A DNA stretch of 35,048 bases from positions 1 through 35,048 of the forward strand of contig JAGQSL010000056.1 of NCBI GenBank assembly GCA_020439525.1, in the 5' to 3' direction. The position numbers and the translations under genes are program-made. This document shows, one piece after another, positions 1-7,302 of this stretch. The notes beneath the pieces were generated by a model. That model saw only the letters and a list, made by a program, of their open reading frames with translations. It was not told the origin of the DNA and made no database searches. This stretch comes from Acidimicrobiales bacterium. Its GTDB lineage: Bacteria > Actinomycetota > Acidimicrobiia > Acidimicrobiales > Iamiaceae. Position 1 is the stretch's first letter. Each line of letters begins with the position of its first letter.

Positions 1-406
1 CCGATCGGGCGAGGTCGGTGGCCGACCGATCGAAGCGGGCGGGCACGTTGCGAGCGACCACCGCCGCCTGGTCGAGGGAGATCTCGCCGGCCCGCAGCGC
101 GCCCAGGAGGCAGGGCAGCTCGTCGACCCGCTTGGCCACCGCCACCAGCTGGTTGGCCGTGGCCTTCGAGCAGCCGATGCGCCAGGCGAGGAACTGGGCG
201 GGGGAGTGGATGCCGGGCCCGACGTGATCGCCTTCGGCCAAGACCTCGACCGTGAGGTCGACGAGCGAGCCGTGGGCGGCGTTGACGATCCCGGCGACGG
301 AGGCGAGGGATCGGCACCGCTCGCCGTAGCCCGCATGGGCGGCGCGGGCGCCCGGGGTGCCGGCGCCAGCCACGTCGTGGAGCTCGAGCACCTTCGGTGG
401 GGTCAT
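1..406 (-). CDS. DUF222 / 13E12-repeat family protein, N-terminal part (truncated by window edge)
   Basis: The reading frame opens with ATG at 406 and runs off the left edge, so only about 135 residues are visible. They contain the typical DUF222 core: a segment reading SPAQFLAWRIGCSKATANQL, then a helix with AKRVDELPCLLGALRAGEIS and DQAAVVARNVP. In this family DUF222 is normally followed by a C-terminal HNH nuclease domain, which would lie outside the window. The molecular role of these proteins is poorly known; many sit in multi-copy families (13E12 repeats of mycobacteria). No strong Shine-Dalgarno is visible before the ATG. A LexA-type box lies 25-36 bp upstream, so DNA-damage induction is likely. 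Family assignment is firm from the motif; nuclease activity is inferred. Confidence 0.88.
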   Translation of the reverse strand, partial: MTPPKVLELHDVAGAGTPGARAAHAGYGERCRSLASVAGIVNAAHGSLVDLTVEVLAEGDHVGPGIHSPAQFLAWRIGCSKATANQLVAVAKRVDELPCLLGALRAGEISLDQAAVVARNVPARFDRSATDLARS

Positions 407-430
407 GCAGGGGAGATTACCACGGCAACC

Positions 431-442
431 GAACGCCTGTTC
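431..442 (-). promoter_or_regulatory. Candidate LexA (SOS) box upstream of the DUF222 gene
   Basis: On the minus strand the sequence reads GAAC-AGGC-GTTC, a perfect GAAC-N4-GTTC dyad, followed by G, so it matches the Gram-positive/mycobacterial SOS box core. It ends 25 bp before the ATG at 406, and a TAATCT hexamer that could be a -10 lies between. Mycobacterial 13E12-family genes are known members of the LexA regulon, which fits the gene downstream. The site is seen directly; LexA binding is inferred. Confidence 0.6.
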
Positions 443-528
443 TCAACCAACGATGGTTTCTGTGCATCGATGTGCGTTTTACGATTGGCCGGGTCGATTC
501 CGGACACCCTGGTGCGGCAGGGCCACCG

Positions 529-3500
529 CTACGACGGTGCCTGGCGCAGGGCGAGCTCCCCGCTGAGCGCAACGGCCTGCGGCGCCGGGGCCTCCTCGGC
601 TCCCTGGAGCTTCTTGTTCACGGCGCGCACGGCATCGCGCACGCGATCCGGATCGGTGCCGACGTTCGAGAGCATGGCCCGAAGGATCCGTCCGGCCTCG
701 GCGGCCTGCGTGCCCAGGTGATCGCCGAGCGCTCGGTACGCCTCGAACTTCTGATCGGTGAACAGCTGGTCGGAGGTCGGGTTGGTCGGGAAGCCCGGCA
801 CGGTCCGTGCGAGATCGGCGATGTCGTGCGGCGCGGTGCGAGGGATCACCAGCTTGGCGAGCACGATCCATCCGACCGCCTCTGGTCGGTCGCCGTCGGC
901 CGGCACCCGGAACCAACCGGCCACAACGCCGGTGCGGGCCAGGCCGTCCTCGCCTGGCTCCAGCGGACGGGGTTCGAGCTCGATCTCGACGCCCAGCTCG
1001 GCACGGGCGAGGCGGGCGGCGTCGCTGAAGGTGCCGAAGGTGTCGGTGGTGTCGCCGGCGGCATCGAAGCAGTAGATCTCGCGACAGCCAGATCGGAGGA
1101 GCTCCACCAGGCCGAGGTTCTCGTAGTGGCCGCCGTCGGAGACGTAGACCCACCGGTCGCTGGCTCGGTGGAGCCCGATCATCTCCTTGGCGAGGTACCA
1201 GGGCCGCGGGTTGCGATGCGACTCGAACCAGCCCGAACCGTCCGACAGGTAGAGCGGGTTGGGGTACCAGAGCCCGAGCCGCAGGTTCGCGATGGCGAGG
1301 ATGCTCCGCTCGGGCCGGCTCATCTTGCCCATCGCCGGCGAGAACGCGGCACCGGACACGGCGACGGCGGTCCAGGCCGAGCCCAGGTGCGGGGTGGGGA
1401 GATCGTCGGGGGCGACGAACCCTCGAGCCCCGCCCAACGCCGCGCTCCCGACCCGAGTGGGCGAGAAGACCCAGGAGGCGACCGGTCGCCCGGGCGCGGT
1501 CGCCCGGTCGTCGGCGAGGTTGACCGCCGCGCACACGAGGAGCTCGGGGTCGGCGTCGACCAGCGACGCGAGCGCGTCTTCCCGCGGGAGCGGGTCGGGT
1601 CCGGGAGCCGGCCGGTCCGCGCCGGGCTCCAAGCGCCGCATGGCCGAGCGGTCCACGGCGAACGCGGACTGGAGGCGGGCCCGGTAGAACGAGTGGAGCG
1701 ACCAGCTGTTGAGGTCGCCGCCGATCAGGATGAGCGAGAGCGGGCCCAACAGCGCCAGCCAGAAGCGCAGCTGGTCGGGCGTCGTCCGACCCGAGTGCAC
1801 CGGGACGGCGGCGGCGCCGAGGAGCACCGCGGCGAGCAGGAGCGGGCCGACGATCGCGCCGACGAACGCGAGCAGGTAGGGCCGAGCCCGCCGGACCAGC
1901 CTCTTGGCCGCCTCCACGGGGGCCGAGGCCGCACCCTCCTTGGCGTCGCCTTGGCGCAGCAGCGGGGCGACCTGGGTGGCGATCGCCGTGAGGTACGCGG
2001 CGACGCCGAACCCGGTCGCCGCGCTGAGGCCACCTTCGAGGCGCGCCCATCGGTTCGAGGCGAGCACGGCGAGGTGGGGGGCGAGCCAGAACGCCGTGGC
2101 GAATGCCAGCCAGGCCGTCGCGCCGAGCCGGATGAGGCGTTCGAGGCGGAGCCCGCCCCCCGGCGACCGGAAGGTGAGGACGCCGGCGATGCCGGCCAGG
2201 AGGACCACCCCGCCGACGCCCTGGAGGATGCCCGTGAGGTAGGAGGGGGGATCGAGGCGGCGGCAGGCCGAGCGGCCGCAGCCCCGCAGCAGCTGGGCGT
2301 CCGCCATCCGGACGGCTGGCTCGTCGAGGCGCAGCGTGGCGCTGGGGGCGTCGTAGAGGAGGGTCCCGGCCGGGAGGTCGACGGATCTCCGATCGTCCTC
2401 GCCGCACTCGGAGGCGCGCGGGCAGAAGAGGCGGTCCTCGCCCTCGACCCGCAGGCCGTCCACGGTCTCGAGGCCCACCGTGGTGCCTGCCCCGTAGCGG
2501 TCGCGCACGTCCTCATCGTCGACCCTGGAGGACGGGGCGGCCGGAGGCCGACCGCAGTCGGGTGCCGGCTCGGGCGCGTCGTCGCCCCCCTCGGCCGCCT
2601 CGCCGTCGTTGCCAGGGATCTCAAGGGTCGCGGCCGGGCCGGATCCATCGCCCACCACGAGCGTGCCTGGGCTCGTCAGCTCACCGGTGGCCTTCTCCTC
2701 GTCGTCGAACTCCACCGTCGCGGAGACCTTGGCGCGCTGCTCGTCGGTCGATGGGGTCGGGATCACCTCGGTGTCGACGATCGGCACCTGGTGGGCGCCG
2801 AGGATCGCGGTCGACCCCGGGACGAGGCGCACCGTGCGACCGAGCGGTGTCCGAGCGCACCCTCCTCCAGGCATCGTGATCGTGGAGCCGGGGCCGATCT
2901 TGTTGGGCTCGGTCCATCGAGTGGTCATCGCGCCCAGGGCGAGCCCGGCAGCAATGAGGGTGGCGCCGATGAGCGTGAGGTTGGTGGCGAGGCCGAACCC
3001 GAAGCGCGTCAGCGCCCAGAGCTTTCCCCCGGCGCCCGGTGCGAGGTAGTTGCTGTGGCGTCGAAGGTAGGCCTCCTCGTCGCTCCGGCGCGACCAGGGG
3101 AGCGGCGAGCCCGGAGCGGACCGGTGCGCGGCCCGGGCGGTCACCCACGCGGTGGCGAGGTACGACCCTCCGGACACCGCCGCGAGGCGTGCGGTCCGCG
3201 ACAGCTCGGAGGCCTCGTCCTCGGGCATCGGCGCGTCGAGGGCTTGGAGGGCGCCGAGGCAGAAGGACGCCGAGCGGATGCCTCCCCCGGAGCAGCTGAC
3301 GCCGAGCTCGGGGGGTGCCGGCGAGGCCGCCGCCTCGGCGTCGATCGACGCGCCCGCCTCCGGGGTCGAGCGCCCCTCGCTGGCCGGTGTCACGCCGGGC
3401 GAATGGCCGCTGGAGGGGGCCTCGGGGGACGTGCGCCCGTCACGATCGATCCGGTTGGCGATGCGCCCGAGCACCCGTTGCGCGGGCAGGCGCCGGAGGT

Positions 3501-4383
3501 TGCGAGCCGCGAACGAGCCGAACCGACGCGCGGGCTCGAGGAAGCCGACGCCTGTCGGACGCTCGGATGGTGGCCGGTCGCCGATCGCCTTCCCGGCGGC
3601 AACATCGCTGCGAGGTCGACGACGGACCCACCCCAAGACCCGCCTCGCTCGATCGAGCAGCCAGTCGAAGGGTGCACCCCTCGGCGCCTCCCGATCTGCA
3701 GCAGCGGTGACCACCAGGCACAGCGCCAACAGCACGAACGGGATCGCAGCGACGAAGGTGCCCACCTTGGCGGCCGTCCACGAGGCGAGGTGCGGATCGA
3801 CCGAGAGGTCCCGCGGGACGGGGATGGTGACGTCGGCGAGGGCCCGGTCCAGCAGGGCGTTCTCTCGCAGATCGCACCACACGTAGGCGGCGATGAAGAA
3901 CGAGCCGAAGTTGGCGGCGGCTCGCCAGCGCCGGCTCGTTCGTGAGATCAGCGTGGCCACCACCCCGAGCGCAGCGATCGTCCCGATGAGGGCACGGTCG
4001 GCTCGGAGCGCCTCACGGGCCCGAGCCGCGAACCCCGTGTCGCAGATCGCCACCTCGCGAAGGGTCCGCTCCGCACGATCGGCCCGCTGCTCGGCGATGT
4101 GCGTCAGGGTCGGTCGCTCGGCGCAACCGGCGCCGACCTGGGGGTCGAGGCGCCCGTTGCTGATCTGGAGCACCGCCGCCCCGATGAGGGCGACCAGCAC
4201 GAGACCGAGCGCCCGCGCCGTGTACCGGCCGAAGAGGTGCGGCTTCGGCGAGGTCTGCCGTGGCTCGTGGCGCTGTCGGAGCGCGCGGTCGAGGAGGGCC
4301 AGCACGGTCGAGCCGGCGGCACCGATCGAGAAGACCAACGCGAGCAACCTGATCCCCACCGGTCCCCACCTCTGAGTGCGCAT
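529..4383 (-). CDS. Large multi-pass membrane patatin-like phospholipase family protein
   Basis: A 1284-residue protein starting at ATG 4383. The frame stays open upstream to 4863, but that part would overlap the divergent gene at 4580. The N-terminus has about five hydrophobic segments (roughly residues 11-31, 58-74, 131-147, 157-170, 208-228). A patatin oxyanion motif (CSGGGIRSASF, about 364-374) and nucleophile motif (AAVSGGSY, Ser404) follow. The second catalytic motif, DGG (VYVSDGGHYENLG, Asp1083), is almost 680 residues later. The insert holds further membrane segments near 450-472, 695-715, 725-745 and two more, plus a hydrophilic domain (about 475-690) that may face outside. Patatin enzymes are Ser-Asp dyad acyl hydrolases acting on membrane lipids. 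The dyad looks complete, so lipase activity is plausible; substrate and topology are unknown. Confidence 0.85.
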   Translation of the reverse strand: MRTQRWGPVGIRLLALVFSIGAAGSTVLALLDRALRQRHEPRQTSPKPHLFGRYTARALGLVLVALIGAAVLQISNGRLDPQVGAGCAERPTLTHIAEQRADRAERTLREVAICDTGFAARAREALRADRALIGTIAALGVVATLISRTSRRWRAAANFGSFFIAAYVWCDLRENALLDRALADVTIPVPRDLSVDPHLASWTAAKVGTFVAAIPFVLLALCLVVTAAADREAPRGAPFDWLLDRARRVLGWVRRRPRSDVAAGKAIGDRPPSERPTGVGFLEPARRFGSFAARNLRRLPAQRVLGRIANRIDRDGRTSPEAPSSGHSPGVTPASEGRSTPEAGASIDAEAAASPAPPELGVSCSGGGIRSASFCLGALQALDAPMPEDEASELSRTARLAAVSGGSYLATAWVTARAAHRSAPGSPLPWSRRSDEEAYLRRHSNYLAPGAGGKLWALTRFGFGLATNLTLIGATLIAAGLALGAMTTRWTEPNKIGPGSTITMPGGGCARTPLGRTVRLVPGSTAILGAHQVPIVDTEVIPTPSTDEQRAKVSATVEFDDEEKATGELTSPGTLVVGDGSGPAATLEIPGNDGEAAEGGDDAPEPAPDCGRPPAAPSSRVDDEDVRDRYGAGTTVGLETVDGLRVEGEDRLFCPRASECGEDDRRSVDLPAGTLLYDAPSATLRLDEPAVRMADAQLLRGCGRSACRRLDPPSYLTGILQGVGGVVLLAGIAGVLTFRSPGGGLRLERLIRLGATAWLAFATAFWLAPHLAVLASNRWARLEGGLSAATGFGVAAYLTAIATQVAPLLRQGDAKEGAASAPVEAAKRLVRRARPYLLAFVGAIVGPLLLAAVLLGAAAVPVHSGRTTPDQLRFWLALLGPLSLILIGGDLNSWSLHSFYRARLQSAFAVDRSAMRRLEPGADRPAPGPDPLPREDALASLVDADPELLVCAAVNLADDRATAPGRPVASWVFSPTRVGSAALGGARGFVAPDDLPTPHLGSAWTAVAVSGAAFSPAMGKMSRPERSILAIANLRLGLWYPNPLYLSDGSGWFESHRNPRPWYLAKEMIGLHRASDRWVYVSDGGHYENLGLVELLRSGCREIYCFDAAGDTTDTFGTFSDAARLARAELGVEIELEPRPLEPGEDGLARTGVVAGWFRVPADGDRPEAVGWIVLAKLVIPRTAPHDIADLARTVPGFPTNPTSDQLFTDQKFEAYRALGDHLGTQAAEAGRILRAMLSNVGTDPDRVRDAVRAVNKKLQGAEEAPAPQAVALSGELALRQAPS

Positions 4384-4579
4384 GCCCAGCGCTGCTCGCC
4401 GAGAGCCTCGCACGGATCCGCGTGGGAGGCCAGCGATCGTCGTGCACTCAGCTCGCCTGCCGGGGGACGCCGCCACCTCGCGTCGCCGCAGGCCATGCTC
4501 GTGGAGATGGAACCGACGAGCAACGACGGATCCGTGCGCGGTCGCATGGCGCCCACCCGGGTCGCCGTACGGTGGTGAC

Positions 4580-5173
4580 GTGGCAGCGTCGGAGCTCGGT
4601 CCGTGGGAGCCGTTGCCCCTGGCGGAGGTGGTCGAGACCTTCGCACCGGCTCCCTGCCGCTGGTGGGTGAGCGGCGGGCACGCACTCGATCTGCACCTCG
4701 GGCGCTCCTGGCGGGAGCACGAGGACGTCGACGTCGGCATCCGTCGCACCGACCTCGGTGCGTTGCCCGCGCTGCTCGCCGGCTGGGACCTGCACGTCGC
4801 AGCTGCCGGCCGGCTCTCGCCGTGGCACGGGGAGCCACTCGAGGCCGCCCGCCACCAGAACAACGTGTGGTGCCGCCGGGCCAGCGGTGCCCCGTGGTCC
4901 CTCGACGTGACGGTGGGGGACGGCTCGGCTCAGGAGTGGATCTACCGCCGAGATCCATCGGTCCGGGTCCCGTGGAACCGGGCGGTGCTCGAGACGGCCG
5001 ACGGCATCGCCTACCTCGCGCCCGAGCTGCAGCTCCTCTACAAGAGCTCGGCGCCCCGCTCGAAGGACGACGTCGATGCCACCGAGGTGATCCCCGACCT
5101 CGATCCCCGACAGTGCAGCTTCCTCGCCCGGCGGCTCGCTCCCGACCACCCCTGGCACCGCCTGTTCGCCTGA
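4580..5173 (+). CDS. Nucleotidyltransferase-fold protein (aminoglycoside 2''-adenylyltransferase-like)
   Basis: A 197-residue protein from GTG 4580, chosen because recognisable sequence begins there and the region upstream is shared with the divergent membrane patatin. The motif WWVSGGHALDLHLGRSWREH followed by EDVDVGI matches the GG...DxD signature of minimal nucleotidyltransferases of the PF10706-like group; EDVDV supplies the metal-binding acidic pair. Later residues include a segment reading LAPELQLLYKS and a Lys-Asp-rich stretch, common in this group. Members include aminoglycoside-modifying enzymes, but many are uncharacterised and this one need not confer resistance. It is followed with a 1 bp overlap (TGATG) by the next gene, so the two are probably co-transcribed. 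Confidence 0.72.
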   Translation: MAASELGPWEPLPLAEVVETFAPAPCRWWVSGGHALDLHLGRSWREHEDVDVGIRRTDLGALPALLAGWDLHVAAAGRLSPWHGEPLEAARHQNNVWCRRASGAPWSLDVTVGDGSAQEWIYRRDPSVRVPWNRAVLETADGIAYLAPELQLLYKSSAPRSKDDVDATEVIPDLDPRQCSFLARRLAPDHPWHRLFA

Positions 5174-5643
5174 TGTCGGACACGATCGCCGGCACCTCGC
5201 CGTCGTCGTCCGGCATGCTGGCGCCGATGGATGAGCCGATCGACCACGCCGACCGGAGGAGCGCCGCCATCCGGCGGCTCGTGGGCGTGTACGACGCCGA
5301 CGGCACGGCGTGGGGTGAGCTGAGCTACTGGGTGGGCGCACGCCTCGGCCGAGCGCACTGCGCGCTGTGCGACATCACCCACGGGAGCGTGCGGGAGAAG
5401 GGCGAGTGGCGCACGTGTCGGGCGGGGCTGCCGGTGCCGTTCGACACCTACCACCGCAACGACCAGCCCGATGCGGTCCGCGCTGCGCTGCACGGGGCGG
5501 CACCTGCGGTGGTCGCCGAGACCGCCGACGCCGTCGTCGCGCTCCTCGACGGTCCGGCGCTCGACGCCTGCGGCGGCTCTCCGGACGCCCTGGTGGCCGC
5601 GATCGAACGAGCCGTCGACGCCCGCGGCCTGGCCTGGCCGTAG
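5173..5643 (+). CDS. Conserved protein with a CALCDITHG motif, function unknown
   Basis: A 156-residue protein starting at ATG 5173, overlapping the stop of the nucleotidyltransferase gene by one base. A later Met (about residue 15, MLAPMDEP) is an alternative start. The core reads SYWVGARLGRAHCALCDITH, then a Lys-Gly-Glu-Trp segment and LPVPFDTYHRND. The Cys-x2-Cys and nearby His could bind a metal, but this is inference. I recognise the pattern as recurring in uncharacterised bacterial proteins and cannot name a function. No signal peptide or membrane helix is evident, so it is probably cytoplasmic. Confidence 0.75.
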   Translation: MSDTIAGTSPSSSGMLAPMDEPIDHADRRSAAIRRLVGVYDADGTAWGELSYWVGARLGRAHCALCDITHGSVREKGEWRTCRAGLPVPFDTYHRNDQPDAVRAALHGAAPAVVAETADAVVALLDGPALDACGGSPDALVAAIERAVDARGLAWP

Positions 5644-5656
5644 GGGCACGGGGCTC

Positions 5657-6103
5657 ATGAGCGACCGGATCACCAGCGACGACCGCGCCGAGGATGTGGT
5701 CCTCAGCGACGGGCAACGCATCGCCATCCGGTGGTCGGAGGCCGTCCTCGTCGACGTCGTGGTGCTCAACCTGCTCGTCGAGCACGTGGACGGGATCGTC
5801 ATCGACTCGTTCACCATCTCGGTGGGCGCGGCGATCCTCATCCGCCTGCTCCTGCAGGCGACGCTCGGGGTCGAGCACCGCATCGCGGCGCGCTTCCGCG
5901 ATCGGTCCGGCATCGGAAGCCGCATCGGCCGGGTGCTCGGCGCCTGGCTCGTGCTGTTCCTCTCGAAGTTCGTCATCCTCGAGGCGATCGACCTCGTGTT
6001 CGGGAGCGAGGTCGACCTCGGCGGCGTCGTCGGGGTGATCGCGATCTCGATCGCCCTCGTGGTGGTCGAGCGCGCCGTGCTCGCGCTCTACCGGCGCCTC
6101 TGA
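5657..6103 (+). CDS. Small integral membrane protein, function unknown
   Basis: A 148-residue protein from ATG 5657, 13 bp after the preceding stop. A charged N-terminus of about 25 residues precedes a hydrophobic stretch around EAVLVDVVVLNLLV. Three stronger membrane helices follow: ISVGAAILIRLLLQATL (about 55-72), LGAWLVLFLSKFVILEAI (about 95-115) and VVGVIAISIALVVVERAV (about 122-142). No enzymatic motif is seen. Short spacing suggests a three-gene transcription unit with the two genes before it. The gene ends 24 bp from the convergent stop at 6128. Confidence 0.78.
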   Translation: MSDRITSDDRAEDVVLSDGQRIAIRWSEAVLVDVVVLNLLVEHVDGIVIDSFTISVGAAILIRLLLQATLGVEHRIAARFRDRSGIGSRIGRVLGAWLVLFLSKFVILEAIDLVFGSEVDLGGVVGVIAISIALVVVERAVLALYRRL

Positions 6104-6127
6104 CCGAGCCCGACGGGCGAGGGCGGG

Positions 6128-7147
6128 TCACGACGGGGCGGCGTCCTCGCGTCGGTGGTCGGCCGCGAGGACGGCGAGCTTGTCGGCGTCGACCCGGTCG
6201 CCCGGGACGGCGGCCACCTTGCACTCGGTCACGGCCCGGAGCGTCGCCGTCCGGGTGCCGCCCTCCAGCACCGCTCGCTCGCCGAGCACGGCGCCGGGTC
6301 CGACCTCGGCCAGCGGCTCGCCGTCGACGTCCACGACCAGCACGCCGTTGAGGAGCAGGAAGAGCTCGCTGCTGGCCGAGCCCTGCTCCACGAGCGACCG
6401 GCCTTGCTTGATCCGGCGGATGTCGGGCTTGGCGCCGCCTCGCATGATCGACTCCTGGAGCTGGCGCTCGAGCGCGGTCTCGACCTCGGTCACCAGCGCC
6501 GGCGAGTCCTCGTCGCCCCACGGGGTGCGACGCCCGAACGAGCTGGTCATCCACCGCTTGTACTCGGCGACGCTGCTCTTGGCGACCAGCTCGCCACCGT
6601 CGTCGTAGACCCAGTGCCGGGGGAACCCCGACGATCCGACCATGGCGGCGTCGTGGGTGCCGTCGGCGCGGATCGTGAGCTCCAACGTGGTCCAGACGAT
6701 GGGCGCGCCGTACTGCACGAACGGCGGGTGCTTCACGGCCCGGGGCATGGGCGCGCCGGTCCGGCCGCCGACCGTCTGGGTGAACCGCACCGCCGCGTCC
6801 GACACCTCCGGGTCGGCCTGGAGGTCGTGCAGCTTGGTGGCCGGGATGGTGATCGAGCCCGCCCCGAGGCCGACCGTCGTGGCGCCGATCTCACCGCCGC
6901 CGCAGTACCCGCAGTCGAGGATGCGCCCGTCGTCGTCCAGCTCGATGTAGGCCCGCAGGTGGTTGGCGAACCGGAAGCGGTCGTGCACCCGGAGGTCCTC
7001 GATCGCGGCGGGGAGGTCGGCGCCGAGGCGGTCGGGCGGCGGCGGATCGTGGTGCGCCATCTTCATGCGGGTGGCGATCCTGCCCATCCCCTCGAGGAGG
7101 TCGGACGGGATCCAGGAGACGGTCGTGATGCTGCGCTCGATTCGCAT
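6128..7147 (-). CDS. Cyclic nucleotide-binding domain protein with an uncharacterised N-terminal domain
   Basis: A 339-residue protein from ATG 7147 (MRIERSITTVSW). The C-terminal ~100 residues form a CNB/CAP-effector domain. It contains a Gly-rich beta-roll (EQGSASSELFLLLNGVLVV), then GPGAVLGERAVLEGGTRTAT, the phosphate-binding cassette with its GE pair and the Arg that contacts the cyclic phosphate. The N-terminal ~220 residues include CGYCGGGEIGATT and no recognised enzymatic domain. No helix-turn-helix follows the CNB domain, so it is not a CRP-type repressor or activator. Its start faces that of a receiver-cyclase gene 155 bp away, which makes it the natural candidate receptor for that enzyme's product. 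That link is inferred from position only. Confidence 0.85.
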   Translation of the reverse strand: MRIERSITTVSWIPSDLLEGMGRIATRMKMAHHDPPPPDRLGADLPAAIEDLRVHDRFRFANHLRAYIELDDDGRILDCGYCGGGEIGATTVGLGAGSITIPATKLHDLQADPEVSDAAVRFTQTVGGRTGAPMPRAVKHPPFVQYGAPIVWTTLELTIRADGTHDAAMVGSSGFPRHWVYDDGGELVAKSSVAEYKRWMTSSFGRRTPWGDEDSPALVTEVETALERQLQESIMRGGAKPDIRRIKQGRSLVEQGSASSELFLLLNGVLVVDVDGEPLAEVGPGAVLGERAVLEGGTRTATLRAVTECKVAAVPGDRVDADKLAVLAADHRREDAAPS

Positions 7148-7202
7148 GGCGCCACGGTGCGCCGCCGTCAGCCCGCCGACCAGGGTGGCCGCCCTCGACG
7201 GC

Positions 7203-7222
7203 GTGGGGGCTGACCCCACCCC
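7203..7222. promoter_or_regulatory. Dyad and shared 16 bp motif in the divergent promoter region
   Basis: Within the 155 bp between divergent starts at 7147 and 7303, a perfect dyad GTGGGG-N5-CCCCAC spans 7203-7219. Positions 7207-7222 (GGGCTGACCCCACCCC) match 13 of 16 bases at 13204-13219, upstream of the single-domain receiver gene. A shorter dyad GTGCA-GG-TGCAC lies at 7269-7280, 22 bp before ATG 7303. These are candidate operators, for example for the NarL-type regulator encoded at 13233. No convincing -10/-35 pair could be assigned in this GC-rich stretch. Confidence 0.35.
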
Positions 7223-7302
7223 CGTCCTCGCGCTCGCACGCTGTTCACGGTCCGCTCCAGCGACCACAGTGCAGGTGCACGCCCACGCACCCCGAGGGTC
7301 CG

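Noticed and set aside
397-3945. Very long open frame on the plus strand
   Set aside because: It is antisense to the membrane patatin gene, whose motifs are clear. Its translation is low-complexity Arg/Gly/Glu-rich sequence, as expected for a shadow frame in high-GC DNA.
4384-4863. N-terminal extension of the patatin-like protein to ATG 4863
   Set aside because: The added 160 residues are Ser/Arg-rich with no domain, and they would overlap the divergent nucleotidyltransferase gene.
6104-6127. GCCCG-A-CGGGC inverted repeat between convergent genes as a terminator
   Set aside because: A one-base loop cannot close properly, and five-base arms are common by chance at this GC content.
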